A stretch of 64,000 nucleotides of DNA from Rhabdornis inornatus (taxonomy: Eukaryota; Chordata; Aves; Passeriformes; Rhabdornithidae), in NCBI GenBank assembly GCA_013397075.1, contig VWZS01003490.1, positions 300,134-364,133 on the forward strand. The letters are read 5' to 3'. Of this stretch, positions 35,301-47,300 are shown piece after piece (the first letter of the stretch is position 1; every line of letters starts with the position of its first letter). The position numbers were made by a program, and so were the translations under genes. The notes beneath the pieces are model-generated. The model was not told the origin of the DNA. It worked only from the letters and a program-made list of their open reading frames with translations, and did no database searches.

Positions 35301-38300
35301 TCTTTTATGGCAGTAGTCAGATTAAGTTCTAGTTGGTCTTTGGCCCTTCTAATTTTCTCCCTGCACAAAAAAAATTCTCCCTGACTTCATCGCTGTAGTC
35401 CTCTCGAGTTGCTTGCCCCTTCTTCCAAAAGCCTTGAATTCTTGTTCTTCTGAGTTCAAGTCAAAGCTCCCAGCTCTCTGTTCAGGCAGATCAGTCTTTC
35501 TCACTGCTGGCTTCAGCACATAGGGTTGGCCTGCTCCTGTGGTTTTATGATTTCCTTGAAGATTGTCTAGCCTTCCTGGGCTGCCTCCCAAGAGGCTCTG
35601 CTGACCAAGCCTCTCAACAGTGCATCATCTCTCTGAAAGTTCAGGGTGGAAGTTCTGCTGACCCCCTTGCTTGCTTTTCTGAGAACTGAAAATGAGTATT
35701 TCAAATTTGCTCTGCCCAAAACACCCTTCAGTCATTATATCACCCGCAAGTCCTTCCCTGATCACAAATGACAGGTCCTATGGGGAGTCTTCACTAGTAG
35801 GCTCCCTCATTATCTGTGTCAAGCACTTAGCTTCCACATGCTCCAGGAACATTCTGGACCAGTTCCTCTGCTGTATTGTGTTTTCAGCAGACATCTAGTA
35901 AGTTCAAGTCCACTGTGAGAATGAGGGCTACTGGTTGTGAGACCTCTCCCAACTGCTTATGGATTATTTCTCTTTCCTCTTCATCCTGGTTGGGTGGTCT
36001 TTGACAGACTCTCACCAGTATTGCCTTGTTGGACTTTCCCCTGAGTCTTACCCTTTAACAACCATTACCCTTTAACATTGTTACACTCTAGACAATCAAA
36101 ACACTCCCTAACATACGGGGCTACCTCACCACCTCTGCTTCCTTGCCTGTTCCTTCTGAAGAGTTTATAGCCATCTAGTGCAGCACTCTGGCTGTCCATG
36201 TTATTCCATGTCTACATGAGTGGCAGCTATGTCATAGTGTCGCTGCTGCTCAGTGGCTTTCCGCTCCTCCTGTTTGCTGCCTGTGTTGTATACATTGGTA
36301 TAGAGGCACTTTAGCTGGGCTATTGATCTCACCAACTTTTTGGGGGAACAAGCCCTAAGTCTTACCATGACCATTTTCAGTCATGTCCGTGTTTTCTAAC
36401 ACATGATAACCCTTGTGTCTTTACTGCTGCATGGATCTCCATTCCCTACCTCCACTGAGGCAACAGACCAACCTTTCTAGCATGTTGTCTCCCAAACAGT
36501 GGTGTGCTACCCCCAGGCATATCTCTAGGGAACCTGGGTTTATTCCTTTCCCTCTTCAAATCTAGTTTACTCTTTCAGTGAGCCCTGCTAACTCCTATGC
36601 AGAGATCCTTTCTCCTCTCCTTGTATCTGGGGGGCCCTGTCTGTTGCCAGCAGGCCTGGTGTCCTATGAACTAACCCATGATTAAAAAACCTTTAAAGAT
36701 AATCTGAGTTAACCCCTTGCCTTGGTCAGAAACTTCTTTCATTAGACCAGATTGTTTAAAGCCTCATCCCATCCAGCCTTGAATATTTTCAGTGATGGGG
36801 CACCTACAAGTTCCCTGGACAACCTGTTCCAGTGTCTCACTATGCTCATTGAAAAGTTTCTTGTCCAATCTAAACCCTACCCTCTTTCAGTTTAAAACTG
36901 GTTCCCCTTTTTCTGTCACCACAGGCCTTGGTAAAAAATTTCTCTTACAAGCTCTGTTCTCCCTGGAGCCTTCTCTTCTCCAGGCTGAACCACCCCAAGT
37001 CTTTGAGCCTGTCTTCATGAGCCTTCTCACCATTTTTGTGGTCCTTCTGTGGAGGCACTCTCTCTTGACAAGGAAAGGCTGAGGTAACTAGGCCCGTTCA
37101 TCCTTATGAAGAGATGACTGAGAGGGGACCTTATCCATGTCTATCAGTATCTGAAAGGAGGGTGTTGAGGATGGACCAGGCTCTTTTCAGTGCCAAGCAA
37201 TAGGATGAGAAGCAACAGGCAGAAACTGATGCACAGGAAGTTCCACTTGAATACAAAGAAAAACTTCTTTACTGTGCAGGTGACCGAGCACTGGGGCAGA
37301 TTGTCCAGAGATGTTGTGTAGTCTTTCTCACTGGAGATATTCAGGATCTGTCTGGATGCAATCCTGGGCAGTGTGCTCTGTGATGACCCACTGTGGTCCC
37401 TTCCAACCTTACCCATCGTGTGATTCTGTAGCCAAACAAATTATTATAACCTGAAAATAATTATTTTTGATTGCATGTTAGTTAATACTGGTTTTATTTC
37501 TTGTATATGCTTGACTCATGTTCTACTCTTTCAAAACTTCAGATTTATCTTGCAGTTTAATGACTACAATTAAGGCTAGTAGGTGTGGAGAAATGACTGA
37601 ATAATGTTTTTCTCAAAGACTGTAAAAAAACCTTGTGTTTTTTCTGGATCTCTAAGTAGAGAATATATGTAGGAAATTTTTAGTTTCTATTAGCTTGTAA
37701 GGGGATGGATAGCTTTGATGTCCTAATCAGTAATAGTAGCACTTACAGAATTTTTTGTCAATAGGTATATAATCTCCTCACTGAATGCTTCCACATGCAG
37801 GCATATGCAGAAGAAGGCAAACCTGACCATTATGTTGAAGTAACAACTGGCTAATCATTGGCAATGTTCTTTGGGGTGGAAAAAGTGCCGCATGAAATTA
37901 CACACTGTGCACACCTACCTCAGTGTCTGTTTATTTGGATTTATACAGAGCTGAGTGTGCAGAGAAATTCTCTGTGTAAGGTGATACTGAGTGATGGAGA
38001 TTTTTCGGTTGTGACTAAAGCAATTAAGAAGTGAGGTTTTTTTTCAATTTGTGAGCATCAACATTTGCATCTTTGCGTCTATGACAGTGGATCAAGAGCT
38101 TGGTGATGGCTTTGAGCAAACTGAAAACTGTAGCCACTCCCTAACTGGTCTCTGCATTGGATCAAGAAACTGTATTTTCTTTTTAACATTAAAAAAAAAA
38201 TTATTTTCTGAAGTTTCCTTCATTAATTCAATACTAGGAGTGAAAAGCAGTAGGTGCACATAAGATGAGAGGTAGCAAGGTGGATGCTGTTTATAAAGTT

Positions 38301-41300
38301 TAACAAGTTCATCTGTCTTTTTTCAATATTTTTTACATGTACTTTATAGTAAAGATGTCTATTTTTGAGTATAAAAATCTTAATTACTTTCTGTTGCTCT
38401 TGTTGGCATGTGTTAATTAATGAAATAGTGAATACACACAGAACAGTACCCTATGAGTGGTGTAAGGTTAATATGTTGTAGTACAGCTGCAGTGCTGAAT
38501 GAGGCATAGTTTATGTAGAGTTAATAAGTGAACTAACATTGGAAATTAAAAGAGCCCTCAAACCCAGAAAAACAAAGATGTATTAAAAATGAAGGTGTGG
38601 GATAATCCATATTATTATTAGAACTAGTTATGTAAACTCTTCATTTTCTGATTTCAAACCTCTTCTGTTGGATAGCTGTTTTATTTTGAAGATGTAGAAA
38701 ACACCTCCAGAAATTAAAAACTGGAATGCTCTTTCTTAAAGATGGGACTTCACATGGAAATTACTCTGTGCTACTGCTTTTTGTTAATATGAGCTGAAGT
38801 TCAAAGGAACATATAATGCTCGTTTAGTAAGTTCTACCATCTTTTTTTTTGGCATCTTAAAATGCACTCATATTTAACAGATTCTCAACATAGCGCTCGA
38901 AATAGCAATATTTGGACACCAGCTGAAAAAATAGGTGGAATACCTTATGAGGGAGGAACATGCATCATTCTTTTGTTTAACAACTTGCTTCAAGAGATTT
39001 TATTTTTGGGGGTACATTTGTGTCGGAATTTTTTTTAAATTTTCATATGCTCAACAGATTCTGAAGGAAGTGGTCATGGGAGTGAAGATGCATCTAAGGA
39101 CAGTGGTGAAGGTTCCTGCACTGAATCAGAAGAAAATATCTTGGAGGAAGAACCAGCAGAAGAGAAAGTAGAAGAGCAACAGCCCAAAACCTCCACTGAA
39201 GAAGAAGTGCCAACAGCAGACAAAGAGGTAATTAAAACTGAAAAGAAAGAGCAGGAAGATGAAGAAGAAAAGCCAAAAAAGAAGAAAGAGAAGGAGAAAG
39301 CAGCTGAACCTGATGCTGTGGCTGATGAGCAAACAAATGAACCAAAAAAATGGAATTTGCGAAGGAACCGACCTCTGCTGGATTTTGTATCGATGGAAGA
39401 ACTGAATGATATGGATGACTACGACAGTGAAGATGACAATGACTGGCGGCCTACTGCTGAGAAAAGAAAAGGAAAGAATGCACTGAAAAAAGAGGGGAGT
39501 GATGGAGATAATGAAGATGATGAAGATGACGGGAGTGGAAGCGATGAGGATGACAATGATGAGGAAGGTAATGAAGAGGATAACAGCAGCACGGCTAGCG
39601 ATGGAGGATCCAAGAAGAAGAAGAGTAAAGTTCTTAACAGGAATAATGCAGATGATGAGGAATTGACAAATGATAGCCTGGCTCTTTCACAAAGCAAGAG
39701 TAATGAGGTAGTGCAACCAACTTTCTATAATGTATCTGTTGACAAATGGAAACTACTCCCCCGTAGTTTCTGTTCAGCTATTCTTTTAATATTAAAAGTT
39801 AAACTGCTTGGCTGGACTTTTGTTCACACAATAATAAGTGAATAATAAGTGAAGCAGGAAAAATTATGCTAAATAGGTACTGCATATTAAATAACCTTGC
39901 TTGGACCATTTGACCAATCTAATGCTGCTAAAGTCAATAGTAGGCCTTCCCTTGGCTTTATAGAGATTGGATTAGTATTAAAACTAGGAGGTCCAGTATG
40001 CAAACCAACATATGTTAGTGAGACTTCTGTTTTAGTGTAAGTGTTGTTTGTCTGTAATATTATGAAAGTTAAAAGCATCTGTGACATAATCATAAAATAG
40101 ATGAATGAGGCATTATTCTTTGCCCTTCTTTGTGACAAACATCAAAGTCTGAACAAAGTTCACTTACAGAAGAATTTTAAGTAAAAAAACATGCACACTA
40201 GGTTTGAAATCAAATAGAATAATTATGATAATTTATGTTGGATTTGCTTATAATAGTCACAAATGAATTAATTTCTTACCATACTAAAAGCATTTGAGTA
40301 CTATGATTATTATATTAAATATCTTCTGATTGCAGAACATGAATATTATATATATAAATGTTTAATAAAGTAACCTCTTTTTCCCTAAGCACAATTACAG
40401 TTGCCTTGAAGATTATGCCTGTGGAAAAATTAAGATACCAGGTTGTCACTGTGGCTGACTTCATGTTCTGCAATAGCAAAAGTCTGAACAACATAAAAAG
40501 AATTGCTATAAAATCTGTATTCAGTTTTCAGGATATAATCACAATGTCAACATACCGTTTGAGAAATGGTAGTGATATGACATTATTTAAAGTTCTACTG
40601 CTCCCTTTAAACTTTGTTTAAATGTGTAAAATGACAGGAAACTAAACAGTATTTGAATTTGGTCCATTTAGATACTTCGATAGGTATAATATATGTATTT
40701 ATATATTATTGCAAGTGAGTTAGTGTTAAAAGTGCAAGTGTTAAAACATTGTGCTGTTTTAACTACTACTAATAATTGGGATTGAAAAAAAAAAACATGA
40801 TTTGTTTGGGTTTTTTCTTTTTTTTAACTTTTTGCATAGGCATCTTCTTTCCTTGTCAGGCTCTGTGATTCTCCTTTTATTATCTGCATTTTCTTGGCTC
40901 AGGAGCTGAAAGTGCTCTTGCTCTACCAGTACTAATGATCAGAACTTGCAACAGAGAGAGGCAGTTTTCTTGCTGAGTTGCTTCCTGTATCAGACTGGAG
41001 ATGTGCAATTACATTCTTAGTAGTATATTCTTTGATTTAATTTCCATTGGCTTGGAAAAACAGACCTGTTTCAGAAACCCAGAGCTGTCTCTGATGTATC
41101 TTCTTTGAAGCTTCTTAATATGCATAGATATCATATTCTATTCTTGCATTATATTTAGAACAGTGATCAGAACATATAAAAGCAAAATTTAAAAATTTGA
41201 AGTTAAAATTATAATTTTTGTAACTGATCATTTATCTTTATTACGTGTAAAGTGCTTTACTGTTTATGACTAGGTCTTTATCAAGAAGTTTTGCAAAAGT

Positions 41301-44300
41301 GAGTATCTATAGACTGAATTATAGACTGTAATTTTCAGATTTCTGATACTCAAGATACTGTCTTGTAACAGTATACTCTCCACAGCTACAATATTTTAAA
41401 TTATTAAAAAAGGAAAAAGAGTAAAAAAAAAATCTTGTTTAGCTGACACATCTAGCAAAATCTCATCACACTGCAGCAAGTGAGTTCATAGAAAACTGAG
41501 TTCCTAGATGTTGAAATCCATAATAAATTCAGGAAAGAATGCCCAGGTTATTTAGTTCTAAACATACTGTAGTATCCTTTATATGCGTTCTTTCTTTCCT
41601 TCTTTCTTTCCTTTGCTTATTTTTGTAGGATGGAAGCTGGGAAAGGTGTTGGGGAGGGGTTGTTTGGTTCTTACTTCCCTGTGATTTTTATTTGTTTGCA
41701 TTTTACAAAAATATTTTGAGTCCTGCATATACATTATTTTAACATGTGCTGTAATTAAATACTACGTGCTTATCTATTGTATTATGCAGAGAATACAAAC
41801 TTAGCTTATTTCTTGAGGTCAAGCATCATTAGTAGGTAAATGGTGCTTTTCTGTTTTTATAATTATTACCACTTTATAGGACTCTCCTGTTCTCAGTGAG
41901 GTGGTTATTGTATTTTTAATTTTTTTTTTCTTTAAAAGTCTATGGGCATATAGCTTGAAATGCTCACTTTCTTCATTAACACTGCAGAAATGGGAATTAC
42001 ATAGTGATCCAGCTGAAATAGTTTCTCTCACTTGTGTAGGGAGCAGGACTTGTTCAGGAGTTGCAGCAGTTACTATTATATGTAAAAGTTTCCATGTTTT
42101 GGATGAGTCTCTCAGGTGCTTACATAGATTAAAAGCAGAGGAGAGCAGCACGCTTTCCAGATCATTCCCTCTCTGTGCCTGCATAAAAAAATAAGTTGCT
42201 CATCTGCTTTGCTTTACCTGGTAGCTGTCAACACAAGCTCTTCACATGAGGTGAACCTTAATGATTGGGGATTCTAACATTGAAGCAAAAATTTGATGCC
42301 CTTTCAGATGCCCTTTCATCATTGCTTGTTTGTTTGGGTTTTTTGGTCCATGTTTGCAAATGTTCTCACTTCCTAGACCCTGTTATTTCAGTGTTCTAAC
42401 AATGCATTTCTGTTCCTTCATTTAAAGTAATACTTTGATTTTCTTTTTTTTTTAAAATTACCAGACCTCGGGCTTCTATAGCAGTAGAGATTACCACTGC
42501 CTTTTGAACTTCCCTTAGTGAAGCCAAGTAACAGTTTAAATCTAAGGTATTGTCAGAAAAAGCTGATCTCTGTAGGGTTGTGACATGCATTGGAGAAATC
42601 TGTGCCATAGCACAGTAAATCTGCCAAAGTTAGGGAGCATCCACTGCCATTTTCCTATCTGTAATGGGAATGGTAAGCTAAACTTGAGTATTTTGAGTAA
42701 TGATGGGCTGCAGTAATGTCCAAGTTTATTGCTTTCCTCAAAATACTTTGTTCTAAAAGGAGGATGGTGGAAGAGATGCTCCGTAAGTCTGAACTCTGTA
42801 TCAGAGAATCTTCAATTTTTCACAATTAGTTGCCTTCCTGTAAGCAGTGTGACTCTGTGAATGTTCTTTTCTACGTCTACATGAGCTCATGTTTCCTCAG
42901 GCATAGCATTGGTGCTGTATTTTATAAATGTGGGGGTGGAATTAGAAAAAAGTGTTTGAGAGGGCATCTTTCACCCTAAATTTTTTTTGGATGCCACAGC
43001 AGTTGTGGAATATTTTTGCATCTTTAACATTTTGAATGGTACCATTAAACTCTCAGCTTCTGCTTTGAAACTATTGCTGTTTCCGTGTACCGCAATGGTT
43101 ATTTTTCTATTGTGTATTCTATTTTTCAATTTCTATTTCACTATTGTGCTTATTTCCATACTTCTTTATATGCCTTCATATTACCAATAAAGGTAGTTCA
43201 AGCTCAAGTATAAAAATAAATGAATATGTATGGAGGCCATGAAACTGCAGAGGAGACAGTGGCTCTATCTCACAATGATAATAGTAAGAAGAGTGTTTAT
43301 TAAGAAAACTAATTTTACATATGACTTTGGTTTATGAAGCATTTCTCTGTGCTTTCTTAGAAAAATTCCCCATGAAAACCCACAATCTGTTTAAGAGCCG
43401 TGGTTCATCCTTATTCCTGTATATAAGGGGAAGAATATACAGTTTTAATAAACCATATGATTTTGCACAGATGCACATAAATTTGCATTAGAACAATGCC
43501 ATACCGAGTTGATAATTTGTTATATTTTATGTAGGTGAAAATTTGTCAGGCTTGTATTAGCTATGTATTCTTGGATTTTTCAGATCCATGTGATTTTTTT
43601 TTTTAATTTTAAGAAGATGAAGCAACTTTTCTGAATGTTGGAACAGTCAAAAGTCACCTTTGGCCTTTTTTTAAATTTTGATTTTAAATTATTTCTTAGG
43701 TATTCCATTTTGTAAAATATAAATGGTTCAAAGACATATGTTTCTGTCTTGAGGAAATTACTCTCCTCTGACCTCTGGATCTTAAGAGGTCTATAAGTTG
43801 CACTGAGATCCGTGCATCCCAGCTCTTGTATTCATGGAGGAAGTGTTTGAGCACTTTGACAACAAAGAAGCTTCTAGCCTTTTGAAAATAATGTTTCATG
43901 GTTCTTTGATTGTTGTTCAAAAACTGAGCAAATAACAGTTTTTCTGCTTGCTTTAAATAAAATAGAAGTTCTTGGCATAATTCATGTGTCTCTGTTTTTC
44001 AATATTAGGACTCACTGATCCTTGAGAAGTCTCAAAATTGGAGTTCCCAGAAAATGGACCATATTTTGATTTGTTGTGTTTGTCTTGGAGATAACAGTGA
44101 AGATGCTGATGAAATAATCCAATGTGACAACTGTGGAATAACAGTGCATGAAGGTAATACAACCCTTCATTCTCATTGCAGGAGGAAAACATATGCTTTG
44201 CTTTTAATAAAGTTTTGTCTTGCTTTCTTCAGATAAAACCTTTCAATGCTGGGGGTTATTTTTATGTAATACTGCATGGATTTTTTTTTTAGTGGTGTAA

Positions 44301-47300
44301 CACCCATCTTCTACTTGGGCAAAACAAATAAAAGAACTTGTGGGATGGGACATAGTCTACAGATAGTGATACAGTGAATGACAGCCTGCAAATATTGGAG
44401 CTATACACTGTATTTTCAGTTCTTTAGGATATTCTCCTGGTATGTTTTGTCTTACCTATTTCAGTATATGAATTTGAGTGCATAATTGGGATATAAGATA
44501 ATGAGAATAGGAGGCCTTCTAAAAGGAAAAGTTATTTCACCTATATTTTTGCTGTATCAAAACAGCAGAGGGAAGGGGAAGAAGAAAGTTATTGTCCATG
44601 GCATTTATTTGTAAGTGAAAACAGCTAGTCTTGAATTTCCTCATAATTTTCACTGGCATTTTGAAACAGGGAAATTTTGAAGTTAGAAAATACTCAAGTT
44701 GTTTTCCTAATTCCTTTAAAATCTGGACTATGTGTGTGTAATAAATGTAAGCTATCTGATTTTGCAGAAATATTCCAGAATGATAATTTAGGTGAATTTG
44801 TGGAATTTTAACAGTTTTACATGGAAGATGAGACCTATATTGTATGGTGTTGCTCTTTCTGTTGAGGTTGGAAGGTAGGGGAGATATTAACACAGAGAGG
44901 CACACCTCTTTTGTCAAAAAAGAAACCTTTTTTTTCCTCCATTAATCAAGTTGGGGCTTTTTTCCTTATGTCCTGTACTATTTTAGGACTTCACCCTTTT
45001 CTTCAAAGTTTTCCCGGGAAAATGAAATTAAACTACTTCAGTTACTGAAATAAAAAGAAAATTGGCTTTCATTCTTCAGAAGCGCATAACACATTTATTT
45101 AATGTGACTCCCTTAATTTAATTTTTTTTACTTTTTTAGGATGTCTTTGTGGGTAGGAAGTGGTTTTATAAATCCCATACTCACATTTCAGTTTTCTCAT
45201 ACAAGATAGAAAACTGTTTCAAAACAGTATTTTTCATGCATTGGGATGTAGTTCGGTTCTTTGCTTGACATCATTTAGGAAACCAAGGATGGAATTTTTG
45301 TCCTGTTGTTCACATGCCTTACATTGTGTGTCCATGTGCACTTTTAATTCTTGAACCTGTTGTGGTCTTTTGAAGAGCTAACCCATTCTGTCAATGTTGC
45401 TTAGAGAGCAGATTAGTTGACCTAATTTATGATGAGCTGAATCATGCTCCAAATGCCTTTGAGGGCATTAGTCAGGTCTTACTGCCTTCTAGAAGTGTTA
45501 GGCTCCTGAATTTTTGCATCTTGCAGAATTCCTTCTTCTGTATCCATGAAGTTTTTGGAAAGTAATGTGCAGAATGTATTTAATTTGAGATGCAGTAACC
45601 ATCTAAAAGCTAGTTTTATGGAATCGTGATAGATCTTTTTTTTTCCCCTAGCACAGTCCAGTATTAACTCACAAGGAACAAAAATAAATGTAATTTGCTG
45701 ATGGTTGTAAATGCATGCTTGAGAATTCCCCAAATGTGATATCCAGTTGGTATATCCAAACTCTAAAGCTTTGGAGCTCCCTGAAAATTCTTCCATAAGA
45801 TTTATTTAATGATTGTAATGATTGCTAAAGAATGATTGTGATGGGAAAATGATCCTCTGCCACTTTAGAATGAAATTATGGCAAATTTTTTTTTTTTATT
45901 CAAAAGGAGTACTTTAAAAATCCCCAAAAGATCACATCCTCATTTTACTTAGTTTACTAAATTTCTATCCCTACAAAAGTAAGATTATAGCTGGCTTTCC
46001 TCTAGAGGAAAGTAGTTCCATAGTTGAACAGTGACTTGAATTTTAGTAGTTCAAAATCTGTTTAAATGTAATTGCTGCTATTCTTTTTACAGTGCAAAGA
46101 TTTACAGGCAAAGATTCCCTGTAGTCTCACCGATACAAAGAGTGCAGTGTGTATGTTTCTTTTGTTTTCATTGCAGCAAAGTAAAACAGATTAATTCAAA
46201 CTATTTAATTTGTTAGTTTGTTCTGATAAGTTCTATGGTGTGTACCAGAAAATTGACTATAGATGTTGGTTAATTTTTCACATTTGTGGTTAAATGTTTA
46301 GTTAGCTCTTTGCAATTAATTTTAATAATGCTTGAAAGTGTATATGAAGAAGTTGTGAAGTTCTGTTTGCATAGGTGAAGTCTTAGAGGAAAATTCGCAA
46401 GCTGTGTATGTGAAAGTAATTGATGACTGTGATAAAAATGCAAATTTCCACAGCAACAACTTGAAGCTGAAAAATTTGGAGTTTTGCTTGACGCTTTATG
46501 TGTATGTTTCACTGCTAGATGTGTATGAATATAGTTTCAATAGAAATAGACATTTATTTTGCTGTGTTTTTCTGTACTTGGATATTTTATAATAATAAGT
46601 AAGGCCATTTTAAATCTGAGCTTTTTTCAGGAATTTGTTTAAGTAATTGCTTGCAGCAAATAAAAATACTGCTGTTGTATTTAAACCCCTGTCAGCCACC
46701 AAGCCCAACACAGCTGTTTGCTCACTCTCCCACCCGCAGGACCAGGAAAGAATGGGAAGGGTAAAAGCTGGAAAACTTGTGAGTTAAGGATAGTTTAATA
46801 GGGAAAGCAAAAACCATGCACACAAGCAAAGCAAAATAAGGAATTAATTCACTGCATCCCATGGGCAGGCAGTGTTCAGCCATCTCCAGGACAGCAGGGC
46901 TCCATCACATGTAACCATTACTTGGGAAGACAAATGCCATCACCCTAAACATCCCCCCTTTCCTTCTCCCTCCCCTCACTGTATACTGAGCATGATGTCA
47001 CATGGTCTGGAATATTGCTGTGGTCAGTTGGGGTCACCTGTCCTCTCTGTGTCTCCTCCCACCCTCCCATGCACCCCCAACTTCTTTGCTGGTATGGCAG
47101 TGGGGGAAATAAAAGAGGCCTTGGCTCTGTGCACATCCTGCTCAGCAATAACAAAAACATCTCTGCATTATCATCACTGTATTCAGCACAAATCCAAAAC
47201 ATTTAGCCATACGTTCACTACTCTGAAGAAAATTAATTCCACCCCAGCCAAAAGCAGAACAGTTATAAAAATAATTGGAACCTTTGAAGCTTTAGTTTGA

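Larger units (their letters stand above)
26964..39057 (+). other. PHF14 intron 2
   Basis: About 12.1 kb, mostly AT-rich unique-looking sequence. Contents supported: an antisense unassigned open frame at 30899-31396, the CR1 cluster at 34065-37430 and homopolymer runs. The donor is GTAAAT and the acceptor TCAACAG. No other exon matching PHF14 was found. Confidence 0.85.

Noticed and set aside
38935..39171. 78-codon plus frame overlapping PHF14 exon 3
   Set aside because: It is in the wrong frame relative to exon 3 and begins in intron 2; a shadow of the real exon.
39419..39697. Ser/Leu-rich minus-strand frame in PHF14 exon 3
   Set aside because: Antisense reading of GAT/GAA/AAG codon repeats of the true exon.
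41819..42184. 121-codon minus frame in PHF14 intron 3
   Set aside because: Chance length. The opposite strand is also open over most of it, and nothing is recognised.
46872..47300. 142-codon plus frame in PHF14 intron 4
   Set aside because: It lies almost wholly inside the antisense solo LTR and is non-coding repeat.
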